This document shows, piece by piece, positions 1 to 8,750 of a DNA stretch of 64,000 bases (its first letter is position 1; each line of letters starts with the position of its first letter). Location of the stretch: assembly GCA_019120275.1 (NCBI GenBank), contig DWVL01000078.1, forward strand, positions 1 through 64,000. The letters run 5' to 3'. The stretch is from Candidatus Mediterraneibacter excrementavium. GTDB taxonomy: Bacteria; Bacillota; Clostridia; Lachnospirales; Lachnospiraceae. The translations under genes and the position numbers were made by a program. The notes under the pieces are model-generated. The model was not told the DNA's origin, searched no databases, and was given only the letters and a program-made list of their open reading frames with translations.

Positions 1-105
1 TTTCCGGAAAAATCAAGCACTTTTTTTATTTTCTTTATAATTGTGTTTCAGAAATGTGTTTTCTGAAATTCGGGCGCTTTTTACTGATTTTATAAACATT
101 TAAGT

Positions 106-384
106 TAGCGTCAGTGTACAAGGGGACAATACGGTCGTTGAAGGGTTGATTTGGACTCCTTCTGTGTTACTTTCCTTCCGCGTACATCTCTGTACGCGTT
201 GATCAAGTGCCTTGAAGGAGCCCAAATCATCACCTTCACGACTCAAAGACTCCAACCGCAGGAATTTCGGTGATCTTCAAGGCAGACGATAGAGGCGTAC
301 TGGACGTACGCCGATTGAGGATAACACAGAAAATCACCGAAATTACGCGGTTTGGAGCGTGTTGCCCCTTGTACACTGACGCTA
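106..384. repeat. Structured palindromic intergenic element with 20-bp perfect terminal inverted repeats and two internal long hairpins (MITE-like or structured RNA)
   Basis: tagcgtcagtgtacaagggg (106-125) is the exact reverse complement of ccccttgtacactgacgcta (365-384). Internal stems: 134-161 with 215-242; ~251-273 with ~331-350; small hairpins cgcgtaca/tgtacgcg (179-198) and ggcgtac/gtacgcc (294-312). Confidence 0.8.
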
Positions 385-571
385 TGCTGAAGGCATGATT
401 TTACAGATTTCGGTTATATCGTACAAGATGTTATAAAAAGTTAATAATTCTTAAACAAAATATAGTATTTTCTTAAAAACTCCTCTGTATAATGAACACT
501 GTCATCAAAGGCTCAGCCGAAAGATGACAATGGAAAAGACAGGAACGGATATACAAAAGAGGAGAGATAAA

Positions 572-1483
572 ATGTCAAAGGGGAGACGCCGGAGCAGGCG
601 TCAGAGTTACGATCTGAATAAATATATTTTGTGCGCGCTCGTATTTTTTGCGATCTGTGGCACAATTTTCTGTATGGTGGTCAATGCGAGGGAGAATTCC
701 ATTGAAAATAAAATGGTGCTGATCCGGCAGGAAATGTCGGCGCTCAGTAAAACGACTGACAATGTGGTGGCGCAGGCCGCCGAGGAGATCCGTACTTCCA
801 GGGACAGGAACTTTGCGGTTCAGCCGGGAGTGCCTGCCGGAACAGAGGAAGAGCCGGAAGGGGAGAAAGTTGTCTATCTTACTTTCGACGACGGCCCGTC
901 TGAAAATACAAAAAGGATTATAGATATACTGGCGCAGTATGACGCCAAAGCAACGTTTTTTGTGACAGGCGCCAATGAAGAATGCCGCCACTATATAAAA
1001 GAGGCCTACGATGCCGGACATACGATCGGACTTCATACATATTCCCATGAATATCCGGATGTTTACGCGTCAGATGAAGCGTATTTTGCGGATCTTGCGA
1101 AAGTCGGTGAGGTCGTGAAGGAGCAGATCGGGTATGTGCCCTGCTTCATCCGCTTTCCGGGCGGTTCTTCCAATATGGTATCCGCCAAATACAGCGACGG
1201 GATCATGACCCGTCTTGTAACGGCTGTCCAGGAACAGGGGTATCAGTACTATGACTGGAACCTGGACACCGGCGACGCGGCCGGATGCGGCAAGGAGGAG
1301 ATCGAGGCGAATTCCACGACCGAGAAACTCAGCCATGTCATGCTCCTGTGCCATGATACGCAGGCAAAGGATGCTACGGTTGAAGCTCTGCCGTACATTC
1401 TGGAGTACTACACGAATCTTGGATACAAGTTCAAGGCGGTCGACAGAAACAGCATTGTATGCCACCACGGTGTGCAGAATTAA
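572..1483 (+). CDS. Polysaccharide deacetylase (NodB family), membrane-anchored
   Basis: N-terminal TM segment; VVYLTFDDGPSENTKRI, KATFFVTGANEE, HTYSHEYP motifs of NodB/CE4. ATG at 572 follows the AGGAG of ggagagataaa; the ORF-track start at 524 lacks an SD. Confidence 0.9.
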   Translation: MSKGRRRSRRQSYDLNKYILCALVFFAICGTIFCMVVNARENSIENKMVLIRQEMSALSKTTDNVVAQAAEEIRTSRDRNFAVQPGVPAGTEEEPEGEKVVYLTFDDGPSENTKRIIDILAQYDAKATFFVTGANEECRHYIKEAYDAGHTIGLHTYSHEYPDVYASDEAYFADLAKVGEVVKEQIGYVPCFIRFPGGSSNMVSAKYSDGIMTRLVTAVQEQGYQYYDWNLDTGDAAGCGKEEIEANSTTEKLSHVMLLCHDTQAKDATVEALPYILEYYTNLGYKFKAVDRNSIVCHHGVQN

Positions 1484-1496
1484 CCGGATTCCCCTG

Positions 1497-1554
1497 TACC
1501 CCTTTCTGTGATATGATTATGTGTGCGTAATCATATCACAGAAAGGGGTATTTT
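1497..1554 (+). terminator. Perfect 23-bp stem hairpin (loop tgtgtgcg) followed by a short T-run; also covers the SD of the downstream gene
   Basis: tacccctttctgtgatatgatta (1497-1519) pairs exactly with taatcatatcacagaaaggggta (1528-1550), then ttttc. Confidence 0.75.
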
Positions 1555-1556
1555 CT

Positions 1557-4271
1557 ATGGGAAATACGTCTGAAAATAACAATAAAAAGCATATCTGCCT
1601 CGGCCTTGTGGCCCATGTTGACGCGGGGAAGACGACGCTTTCCGAGGGGATGCTGTACTTAAGCGGCGGTATCCGGAGCATGGGTCGTGTCGACCATGGC
1701 GATGCCTTCCTTGATACGTATGAACTGGAGAGGGAACGGGGGATCACGATCTTTTCCAAGCAGGCCGTCCTCTCCTGGAAAGATATGGATATCACGATCC
1801 TGGATACGCCGGGGCACGTGGATTTTTCTGCGGAAATGGAGCGGGTCCTGCAGGTGCTGGACTATGCGGTGCTGATCATCAGCGGAGCGGACGGTGTCCA
1901 GGGACATACGATGACGTTGTGGAAGCTGCTGGAGAGATACAAGGTGCCGGTCTTTTTATTTATCAACAAGATGGACAGAGGGGGTGTGGACCGGGAGGCG
2001 CTGCTGACGGAACTGAAGGACAGGCTGAGTGAGAACTGTGCAGATTTTACGGGACTGCCTGCAGCCGGGAACGGCGAAAGTGTCGGTGAGGAACGGCTGG
2101 AGGCTGTGGCCGTCTGCGATGAAGAACTTCTGGAATCCTATCTGGAGACCGGCGGACTCGATACAGATCTCCTCGGAAAAGCGGTTGCAGAGCGCAGGAT
2201 CTTCCCCTGCTGGTTCGGCTCGGCGCTGAAAGCTGAAGGGATCGGAGAATTCCTGGACGGGATCCGGGAGTATGCCGTATCCCCGGCATATCCGGAAATA
2301 TTCGGTGCCAAGGTTTACAAGATCGCCAGAGACACGCAGGGGAACCGGCTGACTTATCTTAAAGTGACAGGCGGGGAACTGAAGGTGAAAGAAACGCTGC
2401 CGGATGTGGAAGGCAAGGTGAACCAGATCCGTCTGTATTCCGGGGATAAATACGAACTGCTGCAGGCTGCCCGGGCCGGCATGGTCTGCGCGGTCACCGG
2501 ACTGGAAGGCACATACCCGGGACAGGGGATCGGCGCGGAGCCGGATTCGGAACTCCCGGTGCTGGAACCGGTGCTGACGTACCGGGTGGAACTGCCGGAG
2601 GACTGTGATGTCCACCGGATGGTCCAGAATCTCCGTCAGATCGAGGAGGAAGACCCGGAGCTCCATGTAGTGTGGGTGGAAGAGAAGAAGGAGATCCACA
2701 TCCAGCTCATGGGGGATGTACAGACGGAAGTCCTGCAGAAAATGGTGAAAGACCGGTTCGGCGTCCTGATCACTTTCGGAAGCGGGAATATCGTATATAA
2801 AGAGACTATCGACAATACCGTTGAAGGGGTGGGGCATTTTGAACCCCTGCGGCACTATGCGGAAGTACATCTCCTTCTGGAGCCGGGAGAACGCGGCTCG
2901 GGCATGCAGTATGCGGCGGACTGCAGCGAGGACATCCTGGACCGGAACTGGCAGCGTCTGGTGCTGACGCATCTGGAAGAAAAAGAGCATCGGGGCGTGC
3001 TGACCGGCTCGGCGCTTACAGACGTGAAGATCACGCTGAAATCCGGCCGGGCGCATCAGAAGCATACCGAGGGCGGGGATTTCCGGCAGGCGACTTACCG
3101 CGCGGTGCGGCAGGGCCTGCGGAAAGCGCACAGTGTGCTGTTGGAACCGTATTATGAATTCCGGATGGAACTGCCCATGGAAAATGTGGGGCGGGCCATG
3201 ACCGACATCCAGCGGATGTACGGCAGCTTCAGCGGCCCGGAGACAGAAGGTGATATGGCGGTTCTGACCGGAACGGCCCCTGTATCGGAAATGCGGGATT
3301 ATCAGAAGGAGTTCGCGGCGTACACCGGCGGGTTCGGCCGGCTGTCCTGTACGCTGAAAGGATACGATGTGTGCCACAATGCAGAAGAGGTGGTTGAAGC
3401 GCTTGCCTATGATCCGGATGCAGACGTGGAGAACCCTGCGGATTCTGTGTTCTGTTCGCACGGCGCAGGGATCATCGTGCCCTGGTATCAGGTGGAAGAC
3501 CAGATGCATGTGGAAAGTATACTGGAGGACCGGGAGAAGGCGGAAGAGGCTGCGGTGCGCCGGGCGGCGCGGCCGGTTTCCCGCAATATCGAACTGACGC
3601 AGGAGGAGCTGGACGCCATCTATGTGCGCACGCCGGATCCGGTGAGGCGCAGCGTGAGCAGCACGCCGGTCAGAGTAGAGGCAAAAACGCAGACAGGAGC
3701 AGGCGGCGATGTTACCCGTTCCGGCACAAAGACGAGAACGCCCCAGGAGGAATATCTGTTGGTGGACGGCTATAATATCATTTTCGCGTGGGACGAGCTC
3801 CGGGAGCTGTCAGAGATCGATCTTGCAGCCGCGCGGGGAAAGCTTGCGGACATCCTGTGCAATTATCAGGGATACCGGAAATGCACTCTGATCCTGGTGT
3901 TTGACGCTTACAAGGTGGAAGGCAATCCGGGAGAGATCCTGAAATATCATAATATCCACATCGTTTATACAAAGGAAGCGGAGACAGCAGACCAGTATAT
4001 CGAGAAGACGGTGAAGAAGATCGCGCGGAATCATGCGGTTACGGTTGCTACATCGGATGCGCTGGAGCAGGTGATCATCCTGGGGCAGGGCGCCCGGCGC
4101 ATGTCGGCGGCAGGACTGAAGGAAGAGGTGGAACTTGCCATTTCAGAAATGCGGGGAGAACATCTGGGAAAACAGGGGACGCTCAGGACGTATCTGTTTG
4201 ATTATCTGGAAGAGGATGCAGCGGGCGAACTGGAAAAGGTGAGGCTGGGCGAGAAAGGATGGCCGGTCTGA
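1557..4271 (+). CDS. Tet(M)/Tet(O)/EF-G-like translational GTPase fused to a C-terminal NYN_YacP (Rae1-like) ribonuclease domain
   Basis: GTPase motifs VAHVDAGKTTL, DTPGHVDF, NKMD; C-terminal LLEPYYEF typical of ribosomal protection proteins. From ~3747 EEYLLVDGYNIIFAW...LILVFDAYKV...YTKEAETADQYIEK...VATSDALEQVIILGQGARRMS matches the YacP/NYN pattern. Start MGNTSENNNKK at 1557. Confidence 0.88.
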   Translation: MGNTSENNNKKHICLGLVAHVDAGKTTLSEGMLYLSGGIRSMGRVDHGDAFLDTYELERERGITIFSKQAVLSWKDMDITILDTPGHVDFSAEMERVLQVLDYAVLIISGADGVQGHTMTLWKLLERYKVPVFLFINKMDRGGVDREALLTELKDRLSENCADFTGLPAAGNGESVGEERLEAVAVCDEELLESYLETGGLDTDLLGKAVAERRIFPCWFGSALKAEGIGEFLDGIREYAVSPAYPEIFGAKVYKIARDTQGNRLTYLKVTGGELKVKETLPDVEGKVNQIRLYSGDKYELLQAARAGMVCAVTGLEGTYPGQGIGAEPDSELPVLEPVLTYRVELPEDCDVHRMVQNLRQIEEEDPELHVVWVEEKKEIHIQLMGDVQTEVLQKMVKDRFGVLITFGSGNIVYKETIDNTVEGVGHFEPLRHYAEVHLLLEPGERGSGMQYAADCSEDILDRNWQRLVLTHLEEKEHRGVLTGSALTDVKITLKSGRAHQKHTEGGDFRQATYRAVRQGLRKAHSVLLEPYYEFRMELPMENVGRAMTDIQRMYGSFSGPETEGDMAVLTGTAPVSEMRDYQKEFAAYTGGFGRLSCTLKGYDVCHNAEEVVEALAYDPDADVENPADSVFCSHGAGIIVPWYQVEDQMHVESILEDREKAEEAAVRRAARPVSRNIELTQEELDAIYVRTPDPVRRSVSSTPVRVEAKTQTGAGGDVTRSGTKTRTPQEEYLLVDGYNIIFAWDELRELSEIDLAAARGKLADILCNYQGYRKCTLILVFDAYKVEGNPGEILKYHNIHIVYTKEAETADQYIEKTVKKIARNHAVTVATSDALEQVIILGQGARRMSAAGLKEEVELAISEMRGEHLGKQGTLRTYLFDYLEEDAAGELEKVRLGEKGWPV

Positions 4272-4286
4272 ATGTGGAAAGAGAGG

Positions 4287-4322
4287 GCGAAAAAATCATC
4301 TTATGGATGGTTTTTTTGCCTT
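4287..4322 (+). terminator. Probable Rho-independent terminator
   Basis: gcgaaaaaatcatc / ggatggtttttttgc imperfect hairpin with G-T pairs, then a T-run. Confidence 0.5.
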
Positions 4323-4371
4323 TTTTTTGATATGATAATTGAAAAGCGGAGAGGAGGTGTAAAAGGCGGCA

Positions 4372-5364
4372 ATGGCAGCAAGTATCAGAGATGTTGCGAA
4401 AAAGGCAAACGTAGGACCGGCTACGGTATCCAGAGTGCTCAATAATAACGGGTATGTGTCGGAAGAGACCAGGGCGAAGATCGAGGCTGCAATGCGGGAA
4501 CTCCATTATACGCCGAATGAACTTGCGCGGAATCTGTTCCACAAAAAGACCGGGATCATCGCGGTGCTCGTGCCGAGTGTTGCGAATCCGTTTTTTGCAG
4601 AATTCGTGGATACGGTGGAGAGTGAACTGTATGTGCGCGGGTATAAGACCATGCTCTGCAATACTGTAAAAGAGAAGAACGCGGAGCTGGAGTATCTGGA
4701 TATGCTGAACCGGTATATTGTGGATGGCGTGATCACCGGCGTGCATTCGCTGGATGCGGAAGAGTACAGGAAGATCCACAAACCGATCGTGGCGCTGGAC
4801 CGTTTTCTCGGAGAAGATATCCCGGTCATCGCGGTGGACCATAAAAAAGGAGGATATCTTGCGGCAGAGGAGCTGGTGCGGTGCGGCTGCAGGTCTGTTC
4901 TGCATTTCCGGGGGGCGCAGCAGGTCGAGTCGCCGTATCACGACAGACACTATGAATTTGACCGCGTGATGGAAGAGAACGGGATAAAGGTGTTTTCCTA
5001 TGAACTGGAATGGAACCGGTTCGATGCAGAGTATTATGAGAAGACGATCGAGGACGTTTTTTCCAGCGGGATCCGGGCAGACGGCGTATTCGGCGTCGAT
5101 CAGATCGCGATACGCTATATGAACGCGGCTATCCGGCGGGGGATCAAAGTTCCGGAGGATGTGAAGATCGTAGCGTATGACGGGACGTTTATCACCCAGT
5201 TTACAGAACCCAGGCTGACTGTGGTCGCACAGCCCATCGACAGGCTGGCCTATGAGTCCGCGCGGCTGATCTCGCACCTGGTAGACGGAAAAGTATATAA
5301 GAATAAGCAGGTGCTGCTCGATGTATCCTTTTTCAGAGGCGGAACGACCGGGAGTTGTGAATAA
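4372..5364 (+). CDS. LacI-family transcriptional regulator
   Basis: N-terminal ASIRDVAKKANVGPATVSRVLNNNGYVSEETRAKIEAAM HTH, followed by a periplasmic-binding-like domain. Confidence 0.95.
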   Translation: MAASIRDVAKKANVGPATVSRVLNNNGYVSEETRAKIEAAMRELHYTPNELARNLFHKKTGIIAVLVPSVANPFFAEFVDTVESELYVRGYKTMLCNTVKEKNAELEYLDMLNRYIVDGVITGVHSLDAEEYRKIHKPIVALDRFLGEDIPVIAVDHKKGGYLAAEELVRCGCRSVLHFRGAQQVESPYHDRHYEFDRVMEENGIKVFSYELEWNRFDAEYYEKTIEDVFSSGIRADGVFGVDQIAIRYMNAAIRRGIKVPEDVKIVAYDGTFITQFTEPRLTVVAQPIDRLAYESARLISHLVDGKVYKNKQVLLDVSFFRGGTTGSCE

Positions 5365-5429
5365 TACACAAAATTTCACAGAAAATTTCTGCGAATATAA
5401 ACAAAAAGCAGATAAATTGAGAAAAAGCA

Positions 5430-5457
5430 TTGACTTTTGTACGCCATGTAGTACAAT
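5430..5457 (+). promoter_or_regulatory. Putative sigma-A promoter of the ABC/GH172/GH32 operon
   Basis: ttgact (5430-5435), 16-bp spacer, tacaat (5452-5457). Confidence 0.6.
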
Positions 5458-5506
5458 AAAGGCAAGTAATCAGTAAGTGCACAACTGAATTATTTTTTTG
5501 CAGTGG

Positions 5507-5582
5507 TGTGGAACGGGTTTCATATCACTGCAAAAACACGGAACATTTATTTTTTTCCAAAATGTGGAACGGGTTTCATATC
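5507..5582 (+). promoter_or_regulatory. Two exact 20-bp direct repeats tgtggaacgggtttcatatc (5507-5526, 5563-5582), LacI-operator-like
   Basis: Identical copies 56 bp apart; core TGGAAC-GG-GTTTCA is an imperfect palindrome typical of LacI-family operators. Most of the first copy is the loop of an 11-bp perfect stem tttttgcagtg (5495-5505) / cactgcaaaaa (5526-5536). Confidence 0.65.
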
Positions 5583-5613
5583 CGAAAATCAATGAAGAGG
5601 AGGAACAAAAATT

Positions 5614-6936
5614 ATGAAGAACAAGAATCTGAAAAAATGGCTTTCAGCAGCGCTTGCATGCACAATGGCAGCAGGTCTTCTGGCCGGATGCGGCGGAGGA
5701 TCCGACGAGGCCACAACGAATGAAGATGGAGAGGTCGTGATCGAGTTCGGCATCCATGTGGCAAATCCGCAGGAGCAGGAAGCAGTGACCTACAATATCG
5801 TTCAGGCGTTCAATGAGAAATATGACGGGCAGTACCAGGTTGATTTCCGCGCTGCCGATACAGAGACACATTCCAAAAACATGCAGCTTGCCGCTGCAGA
5901 CGGAACACTTCCGGAGATCTTCTGGATCGAGGCCAGCGAAGCTCCGGAGTACAGCGAATCCGGACTTCTTCTGGATGTGAGTGATTTCCTGTCTGAGAAT
6001 CCGGAGATCCAGGAAGCGCTCGGCGGAATGGAGAACGCGTTTACAGATGACAACGGTGTGTACGGACTCCCATATCAGAGTAATGTACAGGGATTCTTCT
6101 ACAACAAGGCAGTCTTCGATGAGGCGGGAGTCGCTTATCCGACAGCCGACACAACATGGGACGAATTCCTGGAGATGGTCAACAGCCTGAAAGCCGCAGG
6201 CGTGACGCCGATTGCGATCGGAAGCAAGAACAGCAACTATGCGATGTGGGAGTTCAACACATTCCTTGAGAGATACGGATGGACAGAGAATATCGACAGC
6301 ATCCTGGACGGCAGCGAGAAGTTCAACAATGAAGATCTGGTGAAGTGCTATGAGAAACTGAAAGCCCTGGCAGATGCGGGCGCTTTCCCGGAGAATATCG
6401 CGACGATCGAATACTTTGACGCAAAACAGCTGTTTGACTCCGGAGAGGCTGCAATGTTCGGATCCGGACAGTGGGACTGCGCAGAGTTTGACGAGAACAT
6501 CGGTGAGAATATCGGATTCTGGTGGGGACCGAAGTTCACAGACAGCGAATACAATCAGGATACAGGCATGCGCGTTCCTTCCGCACCGCTTGGAGTCAGC
6601 GCGGCTGTTGGCGAGGATGATCAGGTAAAAGAAGCGGTCTATGCATTCCTGCAGTTCTATTACGGTGAGGAAGCAGCAACGATGTCCTATGAAGGTTCGA
6701 TCTTCCCGGCAGCAAACTATGACGGCCTTACAGCATCCGATACACAGTATGCGATGAACGCGATGCTGAATGAGATCAATCTGGGATACGAATCTCCGGC
6801 GTCAGCTCCTGACCTGACTGTATCATCAGCGGTTCAGACAGCACTGTATGACTCTATGTTCGGAGTAATGCAGGGAACATATGAACCAGCAGCGGCACTG
6901 GATCAGATCGATGCGGCGCTGGCAAACAGCAACTGA
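5614..6936 (+). CDS. Extracellular sugar-binding lipoprotein (family 1 SBP) of an ABC importer
   Basis: Lipobox AAGLLAGCGGGS; SBP family 1 organisation; followed by two permeases. Confidence 0.93.
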   Translation: MKNKNLKKWLSAALACTMAAGLLAGCGGGSDEATTNEDGEVVIEFGIHVANPQEQEAVTYNIVQAFNEKYDGQYQVDFRAADTETHSKNMQLAAADGTLPEIFWIEASEAPEYSESGLLLDVSDFLSENPEIQEALGGMENAFTDDNGVYGLPYQSNVQGFFYNKAVFDEAGVAYPTADTTWDEFLEMVNSLKAAGVTPIAIGSKNSNYAMWEFNTFLERYGWTENIDSILDGSEKFNNEDLVKCYEKLKALADAGAFPENIATIEYFDAKQLFDSGEAAMFGSGQWDCAEFDENIGENIGFWWGPKFTDSEYNQDTGMRVPSAPLGVSAAVGEDDQVKEAVYAFLQFYYGEEAATMSYEGSIFPAANYDGLTASDTQYAMNAMLNEINLGYESPASAPDLTVSSAVQTALYDSMFGVMQGTYEPAAALDQIDAALANSN

Positions 6937-6943
6937 TAAATAA

Positions 6944-6998
6944 TCCGCGGACAGACCGCGGATCCGGACGGCGCCGGACGGCAACCTGCCCGGCGCCG
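6944..6998 (+). other. Two tandem GC-rich intercistronic hairpins between SBP and permease genes
   Basis: tccgcgg acaga ccgcgga (6944-6962) and cggcgccgg ... ccggcgccg (6969-6998). Confidence 0.7.
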
Positions 6999-7020
6999 GG
7001 ATAAAAGACGGGAGGAACTT

Positions 7021-7902
7021 ATGTATTGGTTAAGCAAAAAACGTTATAAGATTGGACTGCTTATACCGACTCTGCTGGTATATTGCGTATTTATCATCCT
7101 TCCGATCATCATAGCGGTTGGCTACAGTTTTACAAAATATTCAGGGATCGGGAAAGCAAGATTCAACGGTCTGGATAACTATATCCGTCTTTTCGGAGAC
7201 AGATTTTTCTGGATCTCACTGAAAAATACGATGATCATTTTCGTGCTGGCTTTTACGCTCCTGCTGGTACTGTCATTCCTGATCGCCCTGCTTCTTAACA
7301 ATAAGCTGAAAGGGAACGATTTCAGCAAGGCGCTGATCTTCTCCCCGGCGATCATCGCTCCGATCATTGTCGGCATCATCTGGACGTACATTCTTGATCC
7401 CAGTGTGGGCGTCATCAACGGATTCCTGGATGCGATAGGGGCTTCGGACCTGAAGCAGATGTGGATCGGCGGAGACACGCTTTCCCCGTACAGCATCGCA
7501 TTCATTTATTTCTGGCAGCAGCTGGGATATCTGGTGACGATCTTTATCGCCGGCCTGAAAATGATACCGGAGGATGTCCTGGAGGCGGCACAGATCGACG
7601 GGGCAACGGGCGCGCAGAAAGTACGCTACGTCATCATCCCTATGATGCGGACGACGATTTCCACGGTGGCGGTGCTGATCATCACCGGCGTGTTCAAGAT
7701 CTTTGAGATCGTGCAGCAGACGACCGGCGGCGGCCCGAACCATCTCTCAGAGACACTGGTAACCTACAGCTATTCCATGACATTTACGAGCGGTGAATAC
7801 GGATACGGTATGTCGCTGGCAACTGTAACATTCATTATCTCGCTCATAATCACAGGAATCTATTCATTCCTGACAAGAGAGAAAGAGAGGGGTGCCAAAT
7901 GA
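7021..7902 (+). CDS. Sugar ABC transporter permease (MalF/UgpA type)
   Basis: Multi-TM; EAAQIDGATGAQKVRYVIIPMM EAA loop. Confidence 0.95.
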   Translation: MYWLSKKRYKIGLLIPTLLVYCVFIILPIIIAVGYSFTKYSGIGKARFNGLDNYIRLFGDRFFWISLKNTMIIFVLAFTLLLVLSFLIALLLNNKLKGNDFSKALIFSPAIIAPIIVGIIWTYILDPSVGVINGFLDAIGASDLKQMWIGGDTLSPYSIAFIYFWQQLGYLVTIFIAGLKMIPEDVLEAAQIDGATGAQKVRYVIIPMMRTTISTVAVLIITGVFKIFEIVQQTTGGGPNHLSETLVTYSYSMTFTSGEYGYGMSLATVTFIISLIITGIYSFLTREKERGAK

Positions 7903-8729
7903 TCAATAAAAAGAAAAAGACAGCAATGTATATCGCGATGATCCTGATCACGGTGCTGGTCATGTTCCCGTTCTTGTGGATGATCATCCTGTCGTTTAAG
8001 ACAAATGCGGAGATTATGTCCTCGCCTCTCTCGCTTCCGGAGACGCTGAATTTTGACAATTACAAAAATGCGTTTGCGACGCTTGATTTCCTGCAGCTTT
8101 ATGCAAATACATTTTTTGTATGCATCGCCTCCCTTGCATTTGAACTGGTGATCACATTCTGCAGTTCATTTGTCCTTTCGAGAATGGTATTTAAAAGTGC
8201 AAGACTGAAAAAGATGATATATGGATTTCTGATCATGGGTCTTTCCATATCTCCGTTCATCCTGCTGTTCCCGGTATATAAGATCAGCGTGGCGCTCGGA
8301 CTTCACGGAAAGGTGGCGCTGATCTTCCCGTATGTCGCTACGTCGATTTCCTTTAACACACTGCTCCTGGTCGGATATCTGAAGGCGCTTCCGTCAGAGA
8401 TAGACGAGGCGGCTGTGATCGACGGATGTACGATCTGGGATCTGATGGTGCGCGTGATCCTGCCGATGGCAAAACCTGTGATCGCGACCGTAGTGATCTT
8501 TAATGCGCTGTACATCTGGAATGAATTCCCGTTCGCATCGGTTATGCTCCGGGATGTCACGGATTACACGCTTTCCATGGGAGCATCGTTCTTTAAAGGA
8601 AACTATACAGTGGATTACGGCGGGATCGTTGCATCCAGTATCATGATCATTATACCGGAACTTATTTTCTATGGACTGTTCCAGAAAAACATTGTAGAAG
8701 GAATGACAGCAGGAGCTGTCAAAGGCTAG
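7899..8729 (+). CDS. Carbohydrate ABC transporter permease (MalG/UgpE type)
   Basis: Multi-TM; EIDEAAVIDGCTIWDLMVRVILPMAKP EAA loop; 4-bp overlap with the upstream permease. Confidence 0.95.
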   Translation: MINKKKKTAMYIAMILITVLVMFPFLWMIILSFKTNAEIMSSPLSLPETLNFDNYKNAFATLDFLQLYANTFFVCIASLAFELVITFCSSFVLSRMVFKSARLKKMIYGFLIMGLSISPFILLFPVYKISVALGLHGKVALIFPYVATSISFNTLLLVGYLKALPSEIDEAAVIDGCTIWDLMVRVILPMAKPVIATVVIFNALYIWNEFPFASVMLRDVTDYTLSMGASFFKGNYTVDYGGIVASSIMIIIPELIFYGLFQKNIVEGMTAGAVKG

Positions 8730-8750
8730 AAAAGATAGGAGAGAATTGTT

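Noticed and set aside
1956-3509. 517-aa minus-strand ORF opposite the GTPase-NYN gene
   Set aside because: Shadow ORF of a strongly coding + strand gene; no recognisable family and low-information His/Pro/Arg-rich sequence.
1557-4271. Calling this gene a confirmed tetracycline-resistance determinant
   Set aside because: It is Tet(M)-like, but the fused NYN domain and chromosomal housekeeping context make function uncertain.
5507-5582. T-box or known riboswitch in the SBP leader
   Set aside because: gtggaacggg only superficially resembles a T-box core; no specifier stem, no terminator; exact duplication fits operators better.
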